A DNA stretch of 64,000 bases from Cycas panzhihuaensis (taxonomy: Eukaryota > Cycadophyta): the NCBI GenBank assembly GCA_023213395.1, contig CM041465.1, forward strand, positions 26,791,741 to 26,855,740. Direction: 5' to 3'. Below the pieces are notes generated by a model. The model was given only the letters and a program-made list of their open reading frames with translations. It did no database searches and was not told the origin of the DNA. Of the stretch, positions 37,981 through 48,439 are shown in pieces; the first letter of the stretch is position 1; every line of letters begins with the position of its first letter. The position numbers and the translations under genes are program-made.

Positions 37981-38830
37981 AGGTGAACACCCAGAATAGT
38001 GGTAAGATTATGGGTAACGATCAAAGGGTCTATCCCCTTCATATCAGAATAATCCCACGCGAAGACATCTCAAAATTCCCAGAACAGAAGGGTGTACTCC
38101 TTTATTTCATTAGGAGAGCATTCTGCTCCCATCTTTATGACCTTACCTAGGGCAAGGACTATGTCCTTAGCTGCCCCCATGCACATAGCATTCCCTTCCT
38201 TGAAGTGAAGGGGGCTCAGTTAACAGGAGGGGGTAGAATAGAAGATGAATTTAGGTCAACGAGGGATGACCTAATAGCTATGACCTTCCGGTGACCAAGC
38301 CTATGGTGACCTAAAGGGAGATTAGGTGCAGAGCCCACTAGATGCTTAGGTAAAGCCTCATTATCCTCAAAGTAGTCCACCCCATGGATGACCACAACTC
38401 GAGAAGACGAAGAGAGAGGGGAAGAAGAAGTGGTGGGACGGTGGCGGTCGATACACCACTCGACATACCCAAAGGACTCTATGAAAGAGTCAGAAGGAGT
38501 TCTCCTATGAGGAACAATAAGAGGCTCCCTGGCTTCGTTGCCTATGGGGGGAGATGAAGAGGGAGACACAACAACTACCTGATCAACAGAGGCAATGATA
38601 TAAGATCTAAGGAAAGAGCTAGTTTCTCCAATAATGGGGGTTTCAGGTTAGGACCTAAAACAAAGGAAGTGCTCCCTACCTCTGCTTAGGAGAGAGATGG
38701 GATGAGGAAAGTCCTCATCCTCACCATTGGACTCATCGTCACTAAGTATGGAGAGATACCCATAGCTCCCAACACTAATAGGGGCGAAGCATATGAGGTT
38801 AGAAGAAGAAGATGAAGCGCCTTCTTCCAA
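37981..38830 (-). pseudogene. Protease-RT linker of copy B
   Basis: Shares FAPISVGSYGYLSI, VDYFEDNEALPKHLVG and HHRLGHRKVIAIRSS with A and C. Ser/Pro-rich, no catalytic domain recognised. Confidence 0.7.
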
Positions 38831-39560
38831 AGGGGATGGATTAGGGATGTCGATGGAATAAGCAGAAGCATGGGTAGAAAGGCCCTTGTCACCCTTTACT
38901 TGACCATGAACTACTTGATGAGGTTGTTTAGAGGGAGGAGGCTCCTAGGAGACAACACTCATTCACCTCTTATAGATGAACTTAAGTTGTCCCCAACAGG
39001 ACGAGCACACGGCTCCCATTTGGTCGAGCCATGGGCATCCCAACAAAAGGTTATAGTTGACATTAATGTCAAGAACTATAATGTCGGTGAGGACAGTCTT
39101 GTCCTCAAGAGTAAGGGGGATGGACAAGGACCCCAAGGGTGTCTTTTCACTACCATCATAGCCTTAACACCCCCATGGAATCAACTCTAGGGCTGATATG
39201 CTAAGGTCTTACATGACACGCAAGGGTATGGTATTAATGGAAGAACCATTGTCAACAACGGTTCTCTGTAAAGTGTAATCGAGAGTGTCAATAGTTATGG
39301 TGAATAGGAAATGCCATTAGTATTCCCTTTCACTGGTAAGGGGAAGATCCTTGAGGTTAAAAGAGATGGTGGGTTCATGACTTGAGGTGACACCCAAGGC
39401 GTGAACGCATGCATCACCCAATCCCAAGGCTTCTAGGAGAAGTCTACATTATTCAGGGCAGCTCCTTAAGACATCCATTATGGACATTCCGATGGCCACA
39501 TTGTGGAGCTTATTGACAACAGAGAAGGGCTTCCCCTTCACAGTATGTTGAGGAAGAGCT
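38831..39560 (-). pseudogene. Protease of copy B
   Basis: Near 39270-39240 the minus strand reads RTVVDNGSSINTIPLRVM, with the catalytic Asp kept as in A. Downstream near 39150-39000, DIIVLDINVNYNLLLGCPWL-type sequence marks the C-terminal motif. Stops present. Confidence 0.72.
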
Positions 39561-42102
39561 CTTCAAAAGTCATAGTGACTAGGATGCAGGAGAATGATCT
39601 TAGGGAGTGCAGGGACTTTTGAAAGAGGATCAAGGTGAGGTGAGGATGAAGAGGCACAATTTGCCTCTTTAGTTGCTTGAGATTGGGTTAGGACGTATAA
39701 TGGTGTAGTCTCAAATATCTGGATGCCCTTCTTTCCCTTGTTTTGAGATCGAGAAGGTGAAGGAGTGCGATGATCGGGAGAACTAGAGGAAGAGGATGAA
39801 TTCCTTGTACCCTTTCCTTTGGCTTGCAAAGGGTGAGGGTTTGGGGATCTTCCTCTATTTTGGCTATTCTTTTGTTGGTTATTGCGATCACGTTCCCCAT
39901 GTTTGGGGAAGGGATCTCTATGGATGTGATGGTCTAATTTAGGCCTAGATGCCCATTTGGAGGAAGAATCACGCTACGCGTAACTCTAGAGTGTTGGGCC
40001 CGGCATTATGAATCTTCATAGAAACATTCCCCGTGGATGGAACACTACTTCTTGGGGGAGGAATCGGGCTTCCTCACTTGAGAAGATTGGGTGTTACCAT
40101 CCTTCGGGGGAGTGGCTTAAGAAGCCTGGTGGACTAGTTTATATGAGGTAGGGGATGAAGGAGCCTGAAGTTTGTGCTCTTTCATGGTATGTTTGAATGA
40201 ACAAATGGAAGAAGTAAGAGGATCCAAGGTCTTCTCGGTTAGATGGGAAGAATACCTAGTGGGCTACTGGATTTTGGTCTCTCGGAGTGGTGGAGGTACC
40301 TCATGTTATTGTGAGGGCTTGAGAGGCTTCTTGACTTTGGCTTAGATCTCAATGGCCTCAAGCACCAAGCACTTGGCTATGGTAGAGTCGCACGTTGTTG
40401 CCCCAATTTTAAGGACTTCAACGTGGACTTCTGGGTGAAGAGCATTGACAAAGAGGTCTCTCTTCAACTCCTCAGGCAGAGTTGCCTTCGTAGAGTGAAG
40501 AAGGTCATGAAAGCATCTTACAAAGTCACAATTCATCTCATTGTGACCTTATTTGAGAGGCAGTAGGGCTTTCATTCCACTTTCGAATGGATGTGCTACG
40601 TCAAAATAGTTGACAAATTCATCCATGAGCTGTTGGAATGAAAAAATAGAATGTGCTGGCAGGTGATAGAACCACTTAAGGTCATCACCTTGAAGGGATC
40701 ACATGAAGAGTTTTATAAGAATGTGGTCATAGGCCTAGTAATCTATACATGCCATAGAAAAGCTATGGACATGCTCTATTGGGTCATGTGATGAGGTCCT
40801 ATCAAATTTGGGAGCCTCAGGAGGATGAGGTAATAAGTTGGTTCTTAGCGCCTCGATGGATACGCACATCAATCTATAGTCCATAAAGGGGTGTACCCTT
40901 GACTAGACCATAGGGTCAATGGAAGCTAGAAGAGGAGGTGGACAAGGTTGCCTAAATCCTCCTTGGAGGGTTTGGTTCGAAAGGGGATACTATCCTCCCA
41001 TCGTTTGATGAGAGGATAAAAATCCCACATTCGAAGGGGTATGCATAGGAGTAGAGGGGTGTGATGGACCCATTCCTCCTTGAGGAAATGCTCCTTATTA
41101 GAAAGGAACTTGAGAGAAAGTGCCTTGGGAGGGGCCTTACCTTCCTTGCAAAGGCACAACATGAGGTGTAATGTAGGATGATAGAAAAAATGGGTGAGGG
41201 ACTAGGTTTTACCCATATAGGCTGCCTGTGGGTGGTGCGACCCCATATGGGTGCAAAGGGTCCACCCCATAAGCCGGAAAGGAGTTTCCTTTATCATGCT
41301 ACCACGGTTGAGAGGTGTAACCTAGAGGCATGTAAAGGGAAGGGTCCTTAGGTTGGAGTTGGGAGTGTGTGGGGGTGGCCCCCACATGGCTAGAAGTAAG
41401 GGCACATGTGGGTCCCTTAGATCTAACAGGTGTTGGATAGACTATTATTGGAGGAGGAATAGTCGTTTGACTGGATAGGAGCATGCTCAACCTGAGTTGG
41501 GAAGAGGACATGCCTTAGGTGGTCCTTAAGGAACATTGACCATGGGGAGAAGAAGATGAAGTGAAAGGTAGGCTCATCGTAGGTAGGGAAACCAAATGAG
41601 ATGAGCGAGGCAAGGGGGACATAGAAGAAGGAAGTGCAGTGCTTCGCAAGACGTTCTCGATCCACTTAGGGTGTGGTTGGAGATGAGCAACTTGGAAACA
41701 TTGGCTAAGGGCTTCTACCACATCAATGGGAGGGGTATCCGCTTAATCATAAGAGGTAGACAAAACCTCATACGAAGCAGACCCCATAGGATCATCCTCA
41801 TAAGAGTCACCATTATGGTGGTGGAACTCTAGAGGGGATGAAACCTCTACTTCATGAGTAGAGAGATGGTGGAGTTGTGGGTGGGGCTAGTCACCTAGAT
41901 AAAAGATAGGGTCCTCACCCTCTTGGGGAGACCCTTAGAAAGAAGTAGAAGGCTCATGCGAATTAGACACATAAGCATGATATACCCAATCTGAGGGAAA
42001 TCCCTCTATAGTCAAATTAGGATCCGATGTGGGGAGGGAGTGGTATGAGGAGTCTTCCAATAATGGAGATAGACCTCATAAGTAGTTCAAGAATTGTTGC
42101 AT
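39561..42102 (-). pseudogene. Gag of copy B
   Basis: ATG at 42102 corresponds to the copy C start. N-terminal acidic part (PSDWVYHAYV, TPPIDVVEALSQCFQVAHLQ), then Pro/Gly/Gln-rich sequence, capsid-type sequence near 40830-40560, and MNCDFVRCFHDLLHSTKATL with EELKRDLFVNALHPEVHVEV at 40536-40342. The basic spacer ending at 39563 (TPSPSRSQNKGKKGIQIFET) adjoins protease. Many stops and several frameshifts. Confidence 0.8.
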
Positions 42103-42244
42103 ACAAGTTCTTCTTATGGGTTGGAAGAAAGTAGGAGAGATAAAGTGGCGTGTACATTGGGAACTGCCCAACGAAACCAAAAGAGATACCAAGAAGAAGT
42201 AGCACCAATAGGAAGGAAGGAAGGATTAATCCCTTACTGGTGGG

Positions 42245-42262
42245 TCCCCAGTATGGTTTCTA
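42245..42262 (-). other. Primer-binding site of copy B, mutated
   Basis: Minus strand TAGAAACCATACTGGGGA, against TGGCGACCATACTGGGGA in copy A; all three differences are G-to-A or C-to-A changes at the 5' end. One base from the LTR. Confidence 0.75.
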
Positions 42263-42263
42263 G

Positions 42264-45200
42264 TGGAATCACATCTATGGGATAGTAACCACACTTGGTT
42301 AGGATTGGATTAATCAACAAAGAGTTTCAAAATCTAAGGTCAATCTAGTAAGTGAGAGAGATCACCCGCACAGGGTGTCCGTGCATTAGAACACAGGTTC
42401 GAGACCCACGAACGTGCACAACTCCCTTCTGGGTAACTCAGCTTTGGTTCTAAGGGTAGAAGGAGTGAGAGATATCCTTAGTTTCCCAAGTAACCTCAAG
42501 AAGTAGGTCCTCCCATCTTTGGATGGCCAAAGGAAGGAGGTAAGGTCAAATGAGGGAATGGCTCCTCATGGAAAGAACAGGGTATGAATGAGGTGTATTC
42601 AAACAAATAATGCGAGAGGTGCACGCTTATGGAAGGGAGATTGGATAACCACCCTATGAGTAGAACCAACCTAAAAGGAAGGGTGCTAAGGCTATCTAGC
42701 TACTATAGATATGATAAGATGAAGGGGGGATGACCTAGAGGTAAGGTCTTCCCTAGGCTAATATACCCAAGGCAGGCTTGGGGATATGAGGCAACAACGA
42801 AAAGGGTTTCCACCATTTTGAGTGTAAAGGGTTTGGTACTCTATGTATTGTGGTGAAGTGATAGATATGTTGTTATGTTTATTGCAAATAGGGAAGAAAC
42901 CATAAACTAATGAATAAGCTCTCGTTTACTCTCTAATATAACAACCTCAATCTCCTTTCATTTTCTATGAAAGAAAAAGAAATATAGAGGCTAGCCAAAC
43001 AGTTGCAAAATGTGCATGCAAGGGGTGTAAGGCCAAATGAAGGGATATGCAATCAAGCAAGGAAGTGAAAGAATGTGGTCCCTACTTCATGCACTATCCT
43101 AGATAAATAAATAAAGCAAATGCATATAAATTATGAATGCAAGTTCATTTCTTTACTCTTTTTTCTTTTATATTCTGTGTATGCAAGCAAATAAACTTTG
43201 AACAAGAGAAAGAGAGCCATAAGGGAAAAGGTAGTGGTGCACCTGGGGGATTGTGCAACTGGATGAATATGTTCCCTCATGTTGCACTTGTTTTCCTCTT
43301 CTCCTTCCCCAAATGTGAGCAGTGTAGAGCGATGATGTTGGGACTTCCTTACCTTCCCCGAGTTGAAAATGAAAGAGGTAAGAAAGGAAAAGAGAAATGG
43401 ATATGAAAAAAGATTAGAAAGTGACGAGGGAACAAAGTGTTGAGGGAATGGATCTAGGGATCTAGTGCACTAACACTACACAATGGCAAATAGTGGAGAC
43501 AAGCACAATGTACTCAACAAGAGAAATGCTAATAGATTAAACTCAAAGAGGAGAAGTGTAGAATATGATTACTCTCCATGTAATTTCAGCTTATATAATG
43601 AGAATGCTGATTAGGGTTTGGAATTTGAGTTTTCCCTCCCAATGACATTCAAATGAGATTACATGAAATTACAATGAAATGAACTTTATGTCATTTCACT
43701 TAAGTGACTTAAGCATAATCACCTTATCCTAAAGTTATAAATATAAAAGTGACTTTATCTAATTCTAACTTTATGAAATGACCACGTGACATTAACATCG
43801 TCACACAAAGGAGAAAGATGTACCTAGGTTGACATGCTTCTTCCACCTCCACATGCGACATAGTGAGAACTTATAATCAAAGAGTATTTCCCTTTCCCAA
43901 GGGGCTACTAGGGTACGAGACATATATGTATACAAAGTGTATAAAGTGATACCAGCAAAGTATGCTAATCAAGTAAAACTTTTAGTTAAGAGACAACTTC
44001 TAACCATCTCTATGCTATCAAGATAAGAAAATGGATGGAGATAGCATCAGAATAGCTAACCTTCCAAAACACACACCTCCACGCTACCCAAGCACATAAA
44101 CAATAGGTAATGATAGAATAATTGGGGCTAAATATATGGACAATGGGCTGTAAAAAGGTTGCAAACGTTGCAAATGTTGCTAATGTTGCAAAAGTTGTGA
44201 TGTGCAACTTTTGCAACCCAAAGTTAATCCAACACCCAGAGTCAAGGTGGGGTATGATTGGGGCTACAATCCCTGCCTATGTAAGGCTCACACGGCTAGA
44301 GCAAGCACAGTAATGGGTTGCGTACGCTATTACCAATAGTGGCCTCTCTTCCAAGATCCCTTTGGTAGCCCAAGCGAAGCACATAGGAGGAAGAGGAAAA
44401 GGGGGGGGGGCGGGGCTGCCCTTGAGGAGAAGGCCTTGTTGGGTTGTGGAACCTACCTTGGCTCCTTTCTCTTGCCCTTTTGGGACCTCTCCCTCGCTGC
44501 CTCCTTGGAGAAACCAGGGAAGAATAGGAAGGTATGGAGGACAGACAAGCAAAGATAGAGGGGATGCCTCCTTTACACAATGGAAAAACTGAGGAAAAGA
44601 GGGGGTATACAGGGTGTTTCAATCACTTTTAAGGAACTTAAAAGGAACAAAATGAAATAAGGATAGGGGAATACCTACTATAGGTGAATTAGGAATATAT
44701 CTGCATGAGAAAATGGTAGAGAAAAGTAGTCCTGCAAGGTTTGCAGGTGACTATGAAATCTGGAGAGACAACCTTGGCGGAGTACAATACTTGTGCTTAG
44801 AGGCGAGTCTTAGAGTGTGTCTTTCTTGAAGAGGCCTTACCTTAAGCCTGCTACCGTAGATCTGAGCTATAGAGGACTAATCTCAGGCTAAAGCATAGGT
44901 ATGCCAGGTATTATAGGGTGTTTCTATAGGAGATGACCTGTGAGAGAGCAAGAAGAGATGGGAGAAAGTGGAAGAAGAGAGTCCAAGAGAGAAGAAAATG
45001 ATGTCTTTTTGGGTTTTAAACCTAACCCTAGCTTAATTAAGCGATTAGGGTTCAACTAGGGCTAGGAATATGACTTAGCCACATGGAAATTTCACAATAA
45101 ATATGAAATTTGCCATGAAATATTTTTAAAAATGGTTTATAACAGTCACCCCATGGTAAACTTTGCGGTACCATAATATTTATCATGATGTAGTGACAGC

Positions 45201-45717
45201 ATAAGAAACATAAAGGGAAGAAGGAGCTGGGAGCCCTAAACCAAGGTACTCCAGGCCTAAGAGGGCCTGACCCTTTATCGAGATGGCTGGGGGTAGTCAT
45301 GAGGAAGAGATGACCTAGGCCGAATGGGGCACCGAGAGATAGAGTTTCTAAGGAGTTGGCAAATGGGTAAAAATATGCTAATCACACTTAGCAAGGTGTT
45401 GAAAGCTAAGATGTGACAATGGGGTTGTGAGCAGATCATAGGGGTTGATTAGTGCTTGGGACAACATGGAGACATGTAGGAGGGTTATGGAGTGCCATGA
45501 GATCTATGTCTCTAAATCATCATAGGCTAGAATAGTGTCAAGTAATATGATCAAGCAACAGATATAAGATGATCACTCAAATGAACCAATCAGTCATGCA
45601 GTGGAAAGTAGATGCTTCGACTTACCTTTCTTAATAAGTGATAAAGGCAAGGGATATGAGTGTACCTACACTTACCTGAGTCGACTCGAAGAAACCCATT
45701 CTTGTTAGTCAAGAAAC
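42264..45717 (-). repeat. 5' LTR of copy B (3,454 bp including a 368-bp insertion)
   Basis: Pairs with 28889-31692. Inner end TGGAATCACATC next to the PBS; outer end AAGAAACA before the ACTCC duplication. The extra length is explained by a solo LTR at 43438-43805 and a segment (about 45247-45510) missing from the 3' LTR. Confidence 0.88.
43438..43805. mobile_element. Solo LTR, 368 bp, nested in the 5' LTR of copy B
   Basis: Absent from the 3' LTR, where the sequence runs GAGAACAAAGGAGAAAG without a break. The insert starts TGTTGAGGG, ends CGTCACA, and is flanked by CAAAG on both sides (43433-43437 and 43806-43810). TTATATAATGAG near 43592 could be its TATA box. Size and 5-bp duplication suit a copia solo LTR. 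Confidence 0.88.
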
Positions 45718-45722
45718 AACTC
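45718..45722. repeat. Right target-site duplication of copy B
   Basis: ACTCC, partner of 28884-28888. Confidence 0.8.
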
Positions 45723-46985
45723 CCTACTTTGAGAAACAAGGAATTGAATAACAGGATCCCTTTTGGTCATATTATATATGGTGTTTAGAAACCAACCACC
45801 ACTTTGACCTTTTTACATCTCAATGAAACCAAAATTAATTTAAAAATAATAACATTATTCCAACTCCACAAAACCATGAATAATACATGCGACCTCTTAT
45901 TACACCATACCTATTTAATGAAGAGCTATCAAAACCCTTTGAGAGGGGGTCACTCTAGAAAAGAAAATAAGAGCAAACCCTTTTGTACTAGGGACAACAT
46001 ATTTCTAATAAGAGTTCTTATTTTATCTTTGATGTTCATGGAACTAAAATCTCATTAAAAGAAGTGTAACTAAAACCATACCCTTTTATCCAAAGTTATC
46101 TTATAGGTGAGCTAACACCATCTAAGAGGCAAGGCCATCTAAAATGTGTTGGGGAATGCCATATCTCTCAGATGGAATGAATGCACTCGTAAAAAAGTGG
46201 TCTTCTTTCTACTTACATGAAAAATACTTGACTATACCTTGAGTGAAATAACCCTCGATAAACCTAGTGAAATCTTGATATGAATTATAATGGAATGAAC
46301 AATAGAACTATTGACTATAAGCTCATATAAAGATTTATAATGCCTATCAGATGCCCAACCAATGATATAGGTAAGAAGGTATGGTAAAGTAGGAGATTAA
46401 CTGAAGTATTTGAGAATAGTATTGATAGGCATTTAAAGTATGAGGTCCACTTCATAATGAATTAAATATGTATGAAAAGTAGAAGCTATCATCAGCTACC
46501 ACACTTTTAGACATGGAAAAAAGGTTGGGTGTGACATAATGGATGATATCTTAGATGATAGCCAACACTTCCCAATCTATAAAAGATGTGTGTTACATGG
46601 ATGAAAAGCCCGATCAGATAATCTATCTCCCAAATTGCATGCTCCTCCTTTTATCTTCCTCTGCTTTAACACATCCCATTTCCTATTATATTAATGAATA
46701 AGATGCTCTAGAAATGAGGCCCAACATATCCTCATAACTACATGCACTTCCTTTAGATAGCGTCAATCCCCATATAACTAACCATGATGTAAATCCACTC
46801 TAAACTAAATTTTAAATCCTAGAAAAGCTCCAACCAATCTACTCATCTTGTTCAGAATCCACCACACATGGCACATTGAGTAGGGAAAGATACCTTACTC
46901 TTCCTAACAAAATCCCAATATGGTCTCTTATCCTTCTTCTCTTTGCATGCCAGAAGTATCTAGATCAAACCTAACAGACCCTTTA
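45723..46985. other. Intervening DNA, no gene recognised
   Basis: Translations on both strands gave no family I know. A minus-strand trace next to the trihelix relic (PYWDFVRKSKVSFP, near 46900) may belong to it. Confidence 0.4.
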
Positions 46986-47309
46986 TCATGGATGGGGAAA
47001 TTCCTCATACAACATATTCAAAGGTAATCCCCTCTTCTTCCTGTCATGCTTCTTGATTTGCTAATAGGATGACTACCTAGGAAAAAGCCTATGCTTATAA
47101 TCCCTAACTTTCTTATAGTCACGTAGTAAGTTATCCCACTTGTTGTTATAGTAGTTCTAGATCTTTAGACACTCATTCCTCCTACAATAATTTTCCACCC
47201 ATTTCCATCTTAGCTCTATGGGTTCAGTGCTCTTTTGATCTTTCTCAGATGATCCTCCCTTTAATCTATGATTGTCGTCTAACTTCTTAGCAATAGTTAT
47301 TTCCCACCT
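46986..47309 (-). pseudogene. Trihelix (GT-factor/Myb-SANT-like) DNA-binding domain relic
   Basis: Minus-strand reading: RWEITIAKKLDD at the start, LRWKWVENYCRRNECLK, then NYYNNKWDNLLRDYKKVRDY, and KKHDRKKRGLPLNMLYEEF. The spacing of W, W, C, KWDNL and DYKKV plus the following basic KHDRKKR-LP segment fits plant trihelix transcription factors, which bind GT elements. Three TAG codons and a final TGA interrupt it; two of the TAGs fall where family members often have Gln or Trp. It could be a processed pseudogene, an old exon, or a fragment carried by a transposon. No flanking exon is recognised. Confidence 0.62.
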
Positions 47310-48434
47310 ATTGGGAATGGATCAGGAGATCATTATACATGTGAGTACAAGTATATATTCTATCTTACACCTTTTATTTATATTCTTTACCATTATTGCT
47401 TCATTTGATATTTGCTTGACTGATTGAATTCATGATGGTTTGGTTTATTTCCTTTACCTATGCTTGTTATCTGCCTATGATGACCAAGACTCTAATCTAA
47501 TGGCATTATTGAGCTCCCAATGGTCTCTTAGTTGGAAAGAGGATTATCACATGCTTCCATAGTCCTGTTGTGGTTGAGTTCTCACTCATTTATACTTCTT
47601 TACTACATCTTTCCCCCTTTTCATCCTACCTTATCAATCACTTGGTTTGGCTAGGGTAGTTTTGTTAAGGCTTTTGGTGGAAATTTGCATCACATTGTTC
47701 AGACCTCATAAGATTTATTTGTGTATTTTTAGTGTCTAGGTTCCGTTTACACTTTGGCATCTTAATTACTATCATTTTATCAAGTTCTAACTTAATTTTA
47801 TAGGTTTACCATTTGTTTTTGTCATCTAACAGTCTGTAGAGAAACCTAAGATCCATTTATAGGGCTTTAGGGAGGAGTTCTAGGCCTCTAGCAATGAGCT
47901 TCCCCTTAGTTTCTTTGATTTTTATTAATATCTATTTATTTTTATAAATTTTATGATCTTTCTACTACCCTGCTCTATTTTGTGTTTGCCCTACTTTGAT
48001 TGTTACACCCTATAGATATATTCATGGTGCTATGAATATATTCGTAATGTGACTATTACAAGTTAAATATGGCCAGAAAATATCTATTTTCACATTCAAT
48101 ATATTTCTAACATGTCTCGTCACTTTTAGGTTGGCCTAGATTGAGGCCTAATGGTCATAAGAGGGATTTCAAACACAAAAACCCCATTTTTTTATGGCTC
48201 ATTCATCATCATTCAGGCTACTTTTAACTCTTCTCAAGCTCTCTTACCACAATCCATGAGAAATCAAAAATTTGGAAAGAAAAAGGGATAAAAATCTAGA
48301 CCATAAAGGCAATAAGACTTCCCTAAGCTACTGTTACAACCAAGAAGACTCTCCCTTCTCATCTAATAATAAAAAATTTCACCAAAAGGCAGTCTTTCAA
48401 GGGCTACAAAGGCTTTTCATCAACAAAATTATTC
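47310..48434. other. Intervening DNA, no gene recognised
   Basis: T-rich on the plus strand, no protein similarity seen. The last five bases before copy C (ACTTC, 48435-48439) are its presumed target-site copy. Confidence 0.4.
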
Positions 48435-48439
48435 ACTTC

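Larger units (their letters stand above)
28889..45717 (-). mobile_element. Ty3/gypsy LTR retrotransposon copy B, complete, 16.8 kb
   Basis: Both LTRs, PBS, polypurine tract and 5-bp ACTCC duplications are present, so the boundaries are firm. Minus-strand order: 5' LTR (42264-45717), PBS, gag, protease, RT, RNase H, integrase (stop at 35381), opposite-strand PMD-gene relic (33085-34600, plus strand), second RNase H (32177-32612), PPT, 3' LTR (28889-31692). It is the most decayed of the three copies, with many stops and frameshifts and a deletion of about 1.2 kb between second RNase H and PMD relic. Confidence 0.92.
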
